Positions 29,771-42,109 of a stretch of DNA of 64,000 nt are shown here, in pieces. The number at the start of each line of letters is the position of its first letter. The first letter of the stretch is position 1. The notes under the pieces are model-generated. The model was not told the origin of the DNA. It ran no database searches and saw nothing but the letters and a program-made list of their open reading frames with translations. The DNA comes from Adiantum capillus-veneris. Taxonomy: Eukaryota; Streptophyta; Polypodiopsida; Polypodiales; Pteridaceae. The position numbers were made by a program, and so were the translations under genes. The stretch lies in the NCBI GenBank assembly GCA_014529385.2, contig CM043969.1, positions 66,891,176 through 66,955,175 of the forward strand, read 5' to 3'.

Positions 29771-31354
29771 GGTGGGGGTTTTTTACTCCAAATTTTTCCA
29801 GGCATTTTCCTACTGTGGTCCACATGTTTGGCCTTAGCTTTAGGAGTTCTGCTAACGTGATTGTGCATGCCACCGGGGTGGCTAACAGCTCAATCAATCC
29901 TTGTGAGTCCATCACCTTGTTAGAAGAAAATCTTTGAGATGGAATTGCCCTCACTTCCGACTTAGCTTCGTATTCTCCTAGGTAAGAGGGTAAAGTTCTC
30001 AAAGAGTCTGGTTGGCTGTGTCCCGAACTAATAGATCCTTGGTCTCCCCCTTGTGAATGCACCTCAAAGTTTATTTGTGATCTTGCCTCAAATTCTTCAA
30101 TAGGAGGTAGGATCACATTCTTTCCTTTTCTCGTGCTATTCATGTGGTCATTCATTCTATTAGCCTTGTTGGCCTCTCTGATTTGCTTCCACAGATCATC
30201 TAGACTATTACCGTCCTTTCCCATCTCTGCCGATATTCTAGGACGGACCCCGTCACTTGCCCCTTCGGTGGTATTGGGCACTATGATAGGCTCTCCTCTG
30301 GACTCATATTCATTAGTGAGTCTTTCCTTTGTTTCCTCATGTTTCTCTATTGTTGGTTGGATAGGGGTTGGAACTGGCACATCATGGCAATTTTCTGGTT
30401 CTCCCAACGGGTCTTCCATCAATGATTGATCCGTCTTGATCATCTTTTTACACATATCCAACCTTTGTTTTTCTATTTCCGCATATGGATATGTCATCCA
30501 TCTTTGCTCCTGGGCCTGGTTTTTTTTAAGCCAAGCTTCATAAGCTCTTAGAAGCTCATCCAGCTGCTCGTTTACTTTTTCTGCTAGCACAGATCCTCCT
30601 GATCCTGCACTTTTGGGCTCAGCTATTTCCTTTGGTGCTATAGATGCTGTGGTGTGTGAGCTTAGGCTGGCTAGATCTTCTAACCGCTCCAACCTGTTCT
30701 TTGTATGTTTCAACTCATCAGATAGGGCGGTTTGCTCTCGTTCTTTCCTGGCTTTCCTACGCGCCTTTCTTGCCTTCCAAGTGCTTCTCGGATTTTTCGT
30801 TTATGAACTTTGGGCATCCGTCTTTGGTTCTTCTATTATGGGTTCATTCGTCCTTCTTTGGGCTTGGGCCCATGTCACCGCCTGAACAGGTATGACTGTT
30901 TCACTTTCTGATACTCCACTGGAAGGTACTATTTCCAACAGGTTCAAGGTGGTTTTTGCTCCTTTACTCGGGTTTTTAGGGCAGTCGGGAATCAAATAAT
31001 TCCACATTCTGGGCAATACGCATTGACTCTAATGATTTCATCATGGGGACAGTCTCTCAGCCAATGGTCTCCGCCACACTTGTAACAGGGGCCCTTGGGT
31101 TGTTGAGGTGCTCCTTGAGCTCCCCGTTGCTGGTAAGTCTGTCTCTGTCCGCCCATGCCTCCATTGGCTATGAACAACAATGTTCGTTCATCTAAGTTAT
31201 ATCTTCCTTCTCCTGTGGCCTGTATAGCAGTTGGAGGTCCTTGATTCCCCATCATGCTCCATGGATCTGGTGTCAAGGGTTCCTCCGGTGGATAATAGAT
31301 AGGGTTCGCCGCATATCCATTGGGATCCTCATAGTATGCATGCATAGGCACCAA
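29730..31354 (-). pseudogene. Gag C-terminus with zinc knuckle and coiled-coil linker
   Basis: The first part (31,354-30,992) carries a zinc knuckle CYKCGGDHWLRDC (CX2CX3HX4C), then a CPEC pair near 31,010 that may form a second, imperfect knuckle. A frameshift follows. The downstream frame (31,016-29,730, one in-frame stop ending at 30,801) is rich in Lys/Arg/Glu with a likely coiled coil (EREQTALSDELKHTKNRLER). It ends with 'TITLAELLKLRPNMWTTVGK' just before the protease. That last segment is conserved in the plus-strand relative near 39,390. Confidence 0.7.
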
Positions 31355-31405
31355 AGCCTTTTCTTCTGGTTCAGTTACCGTTGGGGTGTATCTTACACCA
31401 ACTGG

Positions 31406-33595
31406 TCATAATCCTGGTAGGGGTGGTTGTTGCCCCAACACCGGTTGTGGTCTCTCTACACCTACAGGTCCTAGCAAGTTGCCTGCTTGATATCTAGGCA
31501 TAGGTGGAACTTGAAGGGAAGCTATAGGAGCTTGGGGAGCATAAGGTCTCTCCCTCACATATCCCTTGTTATAGTAACATTCCTCGGTCCCATGGTTTGT
31601 CCATTTTTGTTCAATAGCACACCACTTGGGCAGTTTAGCCTGGGGTTTGGCGTACACGTTGATCTTTTTTAGCACTTCATCTACAAGCTGTTCTTGGTTT
31701 ACCGCTATTTCTCCTTTCAGTGTTGTCTTGGAGGACTTGCTCCCACTTTGCTGTGAAGATGAATCGTCATCAAGGTCCTTGAACTCCCCTTCTTTGTAAA
31801 CCGCACAATTGTCCACAAGGTACAAGGCTTCCTTGGTCAACTCATTCAACGTAGTGCTCCTCTTCATATGTAAGTCTTTTTGGAGATCTGCATTCCTTAG
31901 TCCTTGGATGAATATCAGCATAAGTTTGGACTGAGTTGGCAGTTCTTCAACAGGACAGAACTTAACATATCTCGTTAGTCTTAGGGCTGCCTTCCGTACA
32001 GATTCTCCATCTTTTTGTTTGAATTTATGGATTTGTGAGACGGTATCATGAGCTATTCCCCTTTGAGAGAATTCCTCAATAAACTCGTCAAACACTTCCT
32101 TCATCGACTCAAAGTCTCTACGCTCTACAGAGTCAAACCAAGTTGCAGCATCATCCTCTAGGGTTAGTCCAAACCCTGCAAATTGGGTAGGAAAGTCTAA
32201 CACCTCTTCAGCTCTAATCACACGTACAAAGGCTGCTACATGATCTCTTGGGTCTCTGTTTCCTGTGTATTTCCCGTTTACCCATTTTTGCACTTGAGAA
32301 GGTCTAATTCTGCGATGGTCTACAAACCTCATCATGGGATCACCCCTTCCAAGTCTATACCCCTCCTCAGGCCTTCTGTAATAGGCTGGTTCCTCGCCCA
32401 ACGGTGCTCCTAAGCCATAATTTCTAAAGGTTCTCGCTGGAGGTGGTCCTTCTCTTCGAACTCGTTCCATGGGTGGTCCTCCAAGTTCGGTCGACCCTTG
32501 TGTCTTTGGCTTACTCTCTACTTGATACCTTGAATAGTGTGGTGGTTCTTGCAAATCCCTGAGCCCTCGAGCCGCTGGATAACCCTCTCGGTTTCTGTCT
32601 GGTTCCATTGTCGCACTTTGTCTAAGCCATGCCTGCAATGATGGCTGGTTTACTGGTTGGTCTTGGTTGTTCAATGCTCGCGGTCTGGGGGAATGTGATG
32701 TAGCGTCATACTCATCTGAGAATGGATTCGTTGACTTGCTTGGGGTGTGGACGGCTCTCGACATTTCCTCAGGGGCATATACTGATGCTCCTGGAATTGT
32801 TGCTCTTTCTACTTCCTCTGGGAGAATACGTTGGTATTCTCGCCCATATCTATCAACAAAAACTATGCCCTTCCCCGTAGCAGTTTCATAAGAGAATAAG
32901 TAAAGAACTTTGTCTTTGCTTAGTTCGCCTACGTATGGTTCTTTACTGCAAAAGTAAGAGACAATACCCTCGCTCTCATGTTTGTAGATTCCCACATTCT
33001 CATTATAAGTTGGAACCCTGATTGTTTTCTTATCGTACATGAAAATAGCTCCATGCCGATCAATGTTTGGTGGAGGCTCTTGAGTTTCTGAAATCATTTT
33101 CCCTTTAGCCACGTTGTCTCCATATCTGTTGTAATCTTCAGGGTTGCTAACTATTAAATAGTGGTTTCCCTTTTCGTCTCGGAATCTATCTTCATCATCA
33201 TACACGTGGATTATCTCCAATCTTTGTGCTGGCCTCTCTTCAATACAAATGCACTTGCGACCTCGACAGTCAGAATAGACTAGGGCTCCTCTTGAGTTTG
33301 TTCCCTCCAAGAAGATCACAGTAAGCCTGGAATCATTCGAAGGATTTTGGGAGGTACTTCCTCCTCGCATAGGTCCCTAATAGGCGAAACTTCCTGGCTA
33401 TTGGCTCCCCATAATGAAGAAAGATTTGTCTGACGACGTGTCAGTATCACTACCTTCCTCAATAATCGGTGCTAGCGGATCTAACCTTGCCTGAGTTACA
33501 CTCTCTTCAGTGGACACTACGCTAACTTGGTCACCTGCCACTTTCTGGTCTCTAACAATGTATCTTCCTGATCTTAAATTCATCAAACTTATCAA
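31406..33595 (-). pseudogene. Athila-like gag
   Basis: The start is MNLRSGRYIV (near 33,580), in one frame with two stops around 33,375-33,398, then 654 open codons to a TGA ending at 31,406. Residues of that long part up to about 195 form an N-terminal region with short beta-like repeats (for example FVDRYGREYQRI) and no obvious family. A Pro/Arg-rich linker follows. The retrotrans-gag core contains 'WVNGKYTGNRDPRDHVAAF', 'LEDDAATWFDSV', 'FDEFIEEFSQRG' and 'LPTQSKLMLIFIQGL'. The TGA at 31,406 is in frame with the zinc-knuckle part beyond it, so gag was probably continuous. Confidence 0.8.
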
Positions 33596-35405
33596 TGCAA
33601 CTTATCACAAGTTCAACCACTAACCTTGCAATGGATCAGTTTCTGCATAACGTCTTGCTTTGTTGCTGAATATACCTGTACACAAGAGTTTTGATTTCGG
33701 CAATTGGATCAACGCATTTATCTGCTGGAGGTGATCTTAGTAATGATTGGTATAACTGGAGAGTTAATCTCAACCACTACTGTATTCTATACACTGTTGA
33801 TGTTCCTGATTATGTTGCTAATATGAAACAGTACCCTTCCTTGATGTTGGCCAATTTACGTGAAAAAGCTTGAATTCAGTATTTGCTTTGTCAAATGGGC
33901 AATCACGGTCCAATTTTACCTCTGAAAGAAGTTCTAGAGCCCTTAAGCCAAATAGAACCTCACTGTCTAGGCCAAGTCAAATTTTCTCTCCAGATGCCCC
34001 AATAGACATCCTACACGTAGGATGTCTCATGCTGCATTTAGCCTGGATTTTTGCACTGTATTTTCCCCTGGTTGTGCTGAGCTTACAGCTATTTTTACTT
34101 TTTGATTTGGACTTCTAGAAGCTGGTCAATGAGTCAGAAATCTGTTCCGACGGCCTGATGATGGTGTTGATCAGTCTAATCAACTCCAAATTGGACCAAA
34201 ATTGACTAGCAGGATTGCCTTAGGCTATATAACCCCTTACAATGCTCAAAGTCCAATTATGGATTCACTTTCTTGCATTAGACATACTACGCGTAGAATG
34301 TCTTTTTCTTCAAAATGGCTTTAAACTCAAGACTTCAGCTCTTATTGAGCTGCTGATCATCTTGGTATACTCAGATTTCAGTTTGGAGTCCTAAATCACT
34401 CAGTAGACATCCTACGCGTAGAATGTCTTTTTGGCCTGTTTCACCCCAGATTTGTTCCACAGCTTCCCCCTGATGTCAGTATCCCAGTGGTATGCTTAGA
34501 TCTCAGTTTGGATGTCAAAAGTCTCAAACTTTTGTTGTTTTTCTTCTTTCAGTCAAAAGTGCTAAAGTCCACTTTGAACCCAATTTTCTTACCCGAATGA
34601 GGTGAAGACCCTTTCAGTCACTCAATATATCATGCAAGGCACACTCATGCAGCCATCTTAAGGTTTTGGTTTCAAGTTGATGCTTTTGCACTAATTGGGT
34701 AAGATGTCTAGCAATTTCAGTCTATCTGGCCTTATCCTGTCAAGAGATGGCCAAATTTCCCCTTTGCAGTTGAAATTAGGGTAAACCCTACCTTCAGAAC
34801 ACACTGGTCACCTCAAAATTCCAAAATTCCTCCCAGATTGGCCTGTAGACATACTACGCGTAGGATGTCTCCTGGCTTAAAATTAAAGTTTTTCCTGATA
34901 GGAATGCTGCTGATGCTCTTTAGGCCTATCAGAAACACTCACAGTATTCTTTGGACTTCGATTAGGCTTTCAACCACACTTTTGCGTCTTTTTGTGTCTT
35001 TTACAAACTTGTAATGATTCTACCAAGCAAGTATACATGCATGAAATGCTCTAGATCTGAATCATGATGTTCTACTTACTCTACTCCTACCTACCATGAA
35101 GAAATGGTGATAATTGGTGTTTTTGGTTGCCTTTTGGCCTCTCCGGACTCTCAAGCTCTCTTCACACCGCTTCTCCCACTCCCTGTTCCTACTCTAGAAC
35201 TCGACTACTAGCTAAAAAACTTCCTAAGTGTACCTCCTCTACCTCAGTCGAAGGATCTAGGCCAGACACACACTTCCTAAACTCCCTCTAAGAACTAGAG
35301 AGTCCTCCACCCTCTGATCCTATCTAAATGTAAAGCGAGACTCTTGGCAAGCCAAAAATCCCAATCCTCAAGGATTAGTCTCGGTCACCTACCTAAGGTT
35401 TTCGT
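33596..35405 (-). other. Untranslated leader with four palindromes
   Basis: This is the region between the primer site and gag, with no convincing ORF. It carries four further copies of the 24-bp palindrome at 34,004-34,027, 34,280-34,303, 34,405-34,428 and 34,847-34,870, each with one or two mismatches. Copies 1, 2 and 4 keep a spacing of about 276 and 567 bp (twice 283.5), the period of the downstream cluster; copy 3 is out of phase. Confidence 0.9.
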
Positions 35406-35422
35406 CCCCGGCAGCGGCGCCA
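35406..35422 (-). promoter_or_regulatory. Primer-binding site of the 19.3-kb element
   Basis: On the minus strand TGGCGCCGCTGCCGGGG starts one base after the end of the 5' LTR. It has the form usually assigned to tRNA-Asp in plant Athila-type elements; the tRNA identity is from memory. Confidence 0.85.
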
Positions 35423-35423
35423 A

Positions 35424-36355
35424 TGTTGGACGGATACGCCGCGACAGACGTAAGCACGGCGAGAACTCACCTGACAAGTAATGTCAGCTAAGGACGAAGC
35501 TCGACCCGCAGGCACGTGGAAGCAAGCATAAGGTGTCAACTTACACTCGACCGACTCCTAACTAGTTCCTACAGAGGCCCCTACCAATTGTCTAAGTCAC
35601 AGTCTTCAAGATAACAAAAGAGGATGCTTCCTACAACGCTTGCTAGAGCCGAACACCTATCAAACACTTCCAAAACACCACAGAACTTGAAGGAGACCCT
35701 ACGAATACCTATAGGCCACTCTCCCTAAGGTCTGTGAACCAAAGTCACGACCCAAAACACCCGGTGCAGAAACACGTAGGATGTCTGACCGAAATTTGCA
35801 GGTCTTCGTTTTCGAAATCTGAAGTGCCTAATGTGTGGTTCTACTCAATGTGAACGTGTGGATATGTTGCAATGCAAAATCGGACAACGTATGCTCACCC
35901 AAACAACCGATGAAGCTCGTAGAAGAAGCTCCCGAAGCCCGGACCGTATGCGCGCAATGTTGGTATCGGCTCGTAGATCTAGTCGGGGGCAGCACGCTGC
36001 ACTTCTCCGCACTCGATTCCGACCACCGTAGCACACGTAGCGTCAAGACAAAGCTCACACTCTCTCTCACGTACACAGTACGCTCACTCACAAACTTAAA
36101 CTTGTTTAAAATGACAAAAGGTCCTTCATTAAGGTCTAAAAGTGATATATATACCTTACAACTTCTCAAACCCTAAAGTTCCAAAATCATCCATCTACTC
36201 CTTCTAACTATCAAAACTGGGATACAATCTGGAAACTTCTGTAAGTCCCAATATTTACAAGGTGAAAAACCGGGTTTTCCTCAATGAATGACTAATTTAA
36301 AAAAAAAAAATCCGCCGAGTAGTTAGATGCCGTGGGGTGTGTCCAGCTTCTAACA
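35424..36355 (-). repeat. 5' LTR
   Basis: A 932-bp terminal repeat, TG...CA, matching 17,009-17,940 at about 97% by eye. It carries the half palindrome at 35,773-35,786 and is followed by the CTTGT target duplication at 36,356-36,360. Confidence 0.97.
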
Positions 36356-36487
36356 CTTGTGTATAAAGTCTATTCTATACTATGAATGGGAATTATACCA
36401 CCTTTTCATTGATATAGTTTCTAGTGTCTTTTGTAATTTGAAAGGATTTTTTGGTGGTTATGTTATATTGTTACTGTAACACACACA
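36356..36487 (+). repeat. 2.3-kb direct repeat, copy 2 (right part)
   Basis: Starting with the duplicated CTTGT, this continues the alignment to copy 1 (about 9893-10,022): 'gtgtataaagtc', 'actatgaatggga', 'cctagtttctagtgtcttttgtaatttg'-type sequence. It ends in the same 'ttgttactg.aacacac' run. Confidence 0.9.
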
Positions 36488-37795
36488 TATGCACTAGTAT
36501 ACTCACAAGCATATACACTCATACATAAGAAACCATTCTCACAAGCAAATACAAATAAAAGCATTGATCTACATAAAATTTACATACATTCCACCAACCA
36601 TGATATGAGAACAAGAAGGATAAAGAAAAAAAGGGGCGGGGCAAAAGAAGATAGGACCCATCTTATTTTCAAAATGAAAAATAAATCCAATAAAATATGA
36701 TATGATGGAGTTCTTGCTCTGAATCCAATAAAATATGATTTGCTTCCTCTTATAAGCCACGAGATTCCCCTTGCACTTTGGGTTTTTCCCGATGCCCATC
36801 ATTTGCCCTTTTAACTTGAGATTTTCACTTTCAAAGCACATCACATTTAACACTTTATTCTCAAATCTACATTAACATGAATCTTTCAAGATTCCTATTT
36901 ATTCTCAAACTTACACTTAGAAGAAGCTTTTAGGATTCCTTCTCGCCTTCGCCCTGCTCCCAATCAATATTCAAAACATCATGCAAACAAAGGTGATTGA
37001 CCTCGCAAAATCAGATTCCAATGGAGAGTTGTTTTCCTAAGCCAATTGAACCCATGCATCGTTGTGCCCAAATTGTGTGCACTTAGTGTAAACAAAAATA
37101 TTGTTTTCTACCTTGTGGGTTCATGCTTGATGCATGTCACTATCCCCACCTCTTGAACATACCTTACTACTCAATCTTGATACCATCGATGAAACTCTTT
37201 CACATTCTTCTCATCACAACTTCCCAAAACCTACTTAAATCCCAAAAGTAATTATTTGATCTCCCCACATGGTACTCCACTCCCTTTTCCTTTTCAACCT
37301 CAAAGGGAGATTCCACTTTAAACAAGTGTGCCAAAATTGCAGGCACATAAATTGCCTAGATTTTTGCAAAATACGTAAGGAAACCAATAGTTCCAATCAA
37401 ATTAGCACAAGCAAAAAAGAATCAAAATAAAAAATGAGTTAGAAAGTAGGAAAAGATCCTCACAAGACTTCAAGAGAAGGAGACATTAGCATTATGAGCT
37501 TAGGAAACAGGATTAAAAGTGGGTCAACCATGTAAACTAATGGACGAGGAATTATCCAACCCTTGATGTGGAATCAATGAAATTGGAAGCCTATTAGACT
37601 CTAGTGAGAATCACACAAACGGTGCTGCCTGAAGCACACAAACCAAAAGTTGAAATAATTGGAAATCCTACAAAAGGAAAAACAAAATGAGACCAACGGA
37701 GATGAGAGACACTAAAGAATCAAGGGAAGTCTAAAATCATAGTTCTGAATAGTGAAGAAAGGTTAGAGGGAATTCTCCTAGTGGAGGAAGATTAG
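36488..37795. other. No gene seen
   Basis: AT-rich intergenic-looking sequence with scattered stops in all frames. The one open frame of about 90 codons on the minus strand (36,569-36,853) has no recognisable motif and low-complexity Phe/Ile content. I see nothing that supports a feature. Confidence 0.6.
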
Positions 37796-37810
37796 TGTTA
37801 ACTGAGCCAA

Positions 37811-38800
37811 TGTTAGTTAATAACAACTGCTAAATACCCAACCCTTACAAATGCACATCAAGGACAAATACGAATAAGCAGTGAAGATTGGAGTTACACA
37901 TTTTCACATTTTTCCAAAATGGTCATGTATTCTAAATTCTTGATTTATCTCAAGCCATTGTAAATGATTGCAATGTGTTACGCGCTTGATGAGAATTCCA
38001 AGCTGTAAATAACACGTCAGTTGGCATACCTAGGTTACAGATTCACAAATTTGTAGAGTCCTAAAGGCCTTGGGCGCTTGGACATTGCACATTCTAAACC
38101 CTATGACTAAGGTATAAAAGCCAACTTTTGTAAGTGTTTTGTAAGTTTTTGGATAATGAGCGTTACAACATCTCTGCATAGCAATGTGTACTCTTTTTCT
38201 TCCTTCCCAAGCTCATAACTCCCTCGTGAAGTGTCCATTTTGAAGTGCCGTCTGCTTCATTGCATTCACAAGTGAAAGCTCTTCGCGACATTGTGATTCT
38301 CTTGCAATAAAATTATGTTTTTGTTGCAACTCATGTCCTTTTATATCTTCTCATAACTCAATTTTTACATAATAAAACTTCATTTTATGCATAGAAGGGG
38401 TGTTGGGCCATCATTGCTAAGCTCTAGGGTGCATTCTGGGCTAAAAACTGGTAGGTCAAATCTACTCTGTAGATAATAATTGCGATTTTAACAAGTGTTC
38501 AAAATGGAGATTTGAAGGCATTGACACGTGTCTTTAGATATCCATCCCATAAGTTTCGTCTCGTTTGGGCTTTGTTTTCATGGTGAATCGTCAAGATTTT
38601 CTTGTTGTGTTGTAGTTAGCATTTGCTACCTGACATGCAATTGAGTGTAGTTTTGAGTTAGATATAGATTGAGTGTGTTTTTTGAGGGATTGACAACCTC
38701 TCATAGCCTCCATGCAGTAGTCAACTCAACTCCGGTCCACGATATGATATTTATGTTTATGGTTCACACTGACACTACAATAACACAATGAGGCTTGACA
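37811..38800 (+). mobile_element. 5' LTR of decayed plus-strand gypsy element
   Basis: Colinear with the LTR at 5376-6180 in reverse complement. It has a TATA box (TATAAAAG, 38,113-38,120), 'ggatt(g)acaacctct' near the 3' end, and an end at ...GGCTTGACA (38,800). It is followed by a degenerate primer site 'TTTGGGGAGCCCCACA'. The 5' boundary is uncertain; TGTTAGTTAATAACA at 37,811 is a good candidate and another TG lies at 37,796. Confidence 0.65.
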
Positions 38801-39190
38801 TTTGGGGAGCCCCACAATTAGCCTAAACACATATGGAAAAAAATCACAGAGGCCCAACGATGGAAGCTTCACTTTGAAATCAGCTCCAATTGAAGAAGTA
38901 TAGAGCTAGACCATACCCCTAAGGAATTGGAGTGTGTTTTTTGAGAGATTGACAACCTCTCGTAGCCTCCATGCAGTAGGCGAGTCAACTTCGTTCCACG
39001 ATATGATATTTATGTTTGTGGTTCACACTGACACTACAATAAGATAGCAAGGCTTGGCATTTGGGGAGCCCCACAATTAGCCTAAACAAGTATGGAAAAA
39101 AATGAGAGAGGCCCAACTATGGAAGCCTCACTTTGAAATCAGCTCCAATTGAAGAAATATAGAGCTAAACCATCCCCCTATGGAATTGGA
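38673..39190 (+). repeat. 259-bp tandem duplication across LTR end and leader
   Basis: The unit starting GTGTGTTTTTTGAG and ending GGAATTGGA occurs at 38,673-38,931 and 38,932-39,190 with a modest number of differences. It contains the last ~128 bp of the LTR, the degenerate primer site and part of the leader, so the element now has two LTR ends and two primer-site-like sequences. Confidence 0.95.
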
Positions 39191-41144
39191 TGGCTAATCT
39201 TTGTATGGAGATGGGGGACTAGAATGGTCAAGCCTTCTTTCCAAAGCCCAAACATCCAAAACTCTACCCTCACACCTAGGTGAGAGAGAAGAAAAATATC
39301 TGGCGTGAAACTACAAAATTGACTTAAGAAAAGAAAACCTTAGAAGTGTAAAATATTTTGTCAATAATGTCAACATCCATCTAATGTACCATCACACTGG
39401 GTGAATTGTTGAAGAGATTTGCAGAGTACATTGGAAGAAGTAGAATCACTTTGTTAATTGGAAAAAACCAAAGAGTTGAAGCTTGAAAAACCTCATGATA
39501 AACTTGTTAGATCTATTTTGATGAACAAGGTAGGAGATTATTGCAAAGGAAATGAAGAGAATATAACACTTCCTATAAAATACAATGAGGTAAAAACCAT
39601 GGTAGTATTGGAAAGTGGGTTGACATTGCCATACCTACCAAAGCCATATGGGAAGCGTGGGGTAGACCTACTATAAGGCAACCTTTACCTATAAGGTAGG
39701 TTCGACTACCAACATACTTTTGTCGTTGCAGATTTTTGAAAAAAAATGAACTGTGAAGTCAGTTGAGATGATCTTTAATAAGGTAGGTTACTTTTTGTAT
39801 CTAAAATAAGTAGGATCAATTATTACAAGGATAAACCTGAAAGGTCATTCTTATAAGGATGTCTTAAGAAAAATTATTCAAGAATTTTGAGACCTCAGCT
39901 ACTAACACTAAATCTCCATCATAGATAACAAAGACACTCCTATTTGGATGTGTGGAGATTCAAAGAATGGGTGTTTAAAGTGAGAAGATTATATCTTACA
40001 TCAAAAGATAAATGATGCAAACTACATCCAAAACCTTTCCTTGAACATCTTTTTGAGCCATTTGAATGAACTCAAATATTAGCAACAAGGAATGTTTGTG
40101 TCAATGATCCACACCCACCGTATTTTGTGATGAAGAGGGCTATGATATTATTTCTATCCAAGTGGTAACCATTGTACAACTCGACAATTGGTAAGTTTCC
40201 TTTGACCACTATTATGATGCTACGTAGGAACTAGAAAAGGAAACTCTTACGACGAAAGAATCTAGCTCCAAAAAAGAGTACATACGAGTGAAGCTACTGC
40301 TATGAGGAGGAGAAAAGAATACTCTAATTTTTCAAATCAACTTCATAGAAGACAAGATGGGTATAGAAAATAAGAGAAATTAAAGTGTTGAGAAACAAAT
40401 CTATGCGAAAGATCAAACATAGTGTTTGATGATGGTTAATGTTGATAATTGCATTAAGGAAAAGATGATATGCAGATATCTCATCTCGAAGAAATTGAAA
40501 AACTTGAGCAAAAGGCCTAAAATAAAATAGAAAGCACAAAAGACATATAAATCAGAGAACAGAGAACCTACCATGACAAAACTGGAGAGGAGAGCTAAAT
40601 ATTGAGAGCTAAAACAAAATTTGAAAAAGATATGGGCCATCGTGATGGAGTTGGAAATTGACAAAGGTAGTGAGGCCATGAGTGTTCCATTCCACTATAA
40701 GAAGTACACCTTACATGATAGAAGGATCATCATGAAGCAACCCACTTAACAACCTAAGGAACTAAGAAAATCTAATAAAGAACCCGAGAGCACCAAGAAG
40801 AGACCTAGCAGCGGCATAGAGAAGTGTCAAAACCTATATATATTGCAAATGCGTTATCTCATTAAGAAGAAGAAATTCTCATCAAAACTCTAAAAGAATA
40901 TAGGGATGTCTTTGCTTGATCATACAAACATCTCAAGGGGGTGGATCGTGGCATTTGTTAGCATACAATACCTATGAGATATGATGCCAAGCCAGTCAGA
41001 CAAAGACTACACCTACAATGAGACCTTTGCTAAGAAAATCAAAGAAGAGATTGAAAAGCTTAAGGAAGCCGACTTCACCTATGAGATTGAACACACAGAT
41101 TAGGTATCCTAATTGTGGTGGTACCTAAGAAAAGTGGGAAACTA
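39191..41144 (+). pseudogene. Decayed pro-pol of plus-strand gypsy element, 5' part
   Basis: Homology to the 19.3-kb element is colinear but full of stops. A 'TITLGELLK' segment lies near 39,390 and a protease region at 39,459-39,676 (VGDYCKGNEENITLPIKY; the active-site segment reads VLESG). 'TPIWMCGDSKNG' lies near 39,930. The RT N-terminus at about 40,890-41,144 includes 'GVDRG', 'DAKPVRQR' and 'VVVPKKSGKL'. Gag is essentially absent. The RT frame stops being recognisable exactly at GGGAAACTA (41,136-41,144), where a DNA transposon is inserted, and resumes at 51,498. Confidence 0.75.
41136..41144. repeat. Target-site duplication, left
   Basis: GGGAAACTA, identical to 51,498-51,506. With the preceding T the match is 10 bp. 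A 9-10 bp duplication is typical of Mutator-like elements. Confidence 0.8.
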
Positions 41145-41205
41145 GAGTCTTACCATACACCGAGCGAACTTTACCGAGAAAAATAAGAACCCGAGCGAGA
41201 CTTAC
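41145..41205 (+). repeat. Left terminal inverted repeat (degenerate)
   Basis: The end reads GAGTCTTACCATACACCGAG and continues with CCGAGAAAAATAAGAACCCG and AGCGAGAC. It pairs imperfectly with the right end, sharing CCGAGC blocks and AAAAAT followed by CGAGCGA. Confidence 0.5.
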
Positions 41206-41215
41206 TTACAAATAA

Positions 41216-41233
41216 TGTGTGTGTGTGTGTGTG

Positions 41234-41325
<92 letters not shown>

Positions 41326-41346
41326 AGAGAGGAGAGAGAGAGAGAG
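41216..41346. repeat. (GT)n(GA)n microsatellite
   Basis: A long compound dinucleotide tract close to the left end of the Mutator-like element. The overlapping open frames on both strands are only its translation. Confidence 0.95.
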
Positions 41347-42109
41347 TTCTAAACAATTTCTCTACAAGAAGAGGAAAAAATAAGGAACCTACAGATAGCT
41401 ACAACGACAAAAAGTAGCATCATTTCTTAAAAAACACTATTGTATTTGCAACATTGGACTGCACCGCATACAAGAGAAAGAGTAAGAGAGTTGTAAACAA
41501 TTTTTGCACGCAGGAAATTTCAAGAAATAAGGACAATACAAGAACTCTACAACCAATATGAAAAACGGCATTTCAACAAAAACATTGTCTCTTCATTTCA
41601 ACAAACTTTTATAATGACGAATCACACTCATCATCAATTAAGACATGTCTTTTATGTGGCTTGTCGAGAGGACGCATATCGTATCTTGGATCTCGCACCA
41701 TTCCTTCTTGTGGTGCCTCAATGTATACGGCAAGGCACTTCAATGAAACAAAATTAATTCATCAAAGATCAATCAATAGAAATGACCACAAAAAATACAC
41801 ATAACTACATCAACAACCTACTATGTGTCATAGCATGGTAGGGTAAAGATACTAGTCTCCTAAAACCCAAATGTATGACAAGAGATAAAAATTAAGAAAA
41901 CACATGTATGTAGTATGAAGTATGTCCATGCACATAAACATGAACAAGATAAAATGCTCACAAGTCATCAAACGGGTTTCCCCAATGGTATGTCTCCCAT
42001 CCACCACATCTAACAGATGTTCGATGCCTCCGTCTCTCTTGCCCACTAGGACTGAGACTGAAGTATAGGAACCCCAAACCCCAATACGTCGAAATCAAAA
42101 GCCGCATAA

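Larger units (their letters stand above)
17009..36355 (-). mobile_element. Complete Athila-like Ty3/gypsy retrotransposon, 19.3 kb
   Basis: The ends are two 932-bp direct repeats (17,009-17,940 and 35,424-36,355), both TGTTGGACGG...TTCTAACA on the plus strand. They are flanked by CTTGT on both sides (17,004-17,008 and 36,356-36,360), a 5-bp target duplication. The primer site is at 35,406-35,422 and the purine tract at 17,941-17,953, both on the minus strand. In sense order it carries a leader with palindromes, gag, protease, reverse transcriptase, an RNase H remnant, integrase, a second protease-like domain, a spacer with palindromes, and a large accessory ORF. LTR-LTR identity by eye is about 97% (roughly 27 substitutions plus small indels). 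The insertion is thus fairly young, although the coding regions carry many stops and frameshifts. Confidence 0.97.

Noticed and set aside
36569-36853. 94-codon minus-strand open frame
   Set aside because: It has low-complexity Phe/Ile/Lys content, no motif, and no support from neighbouring features.
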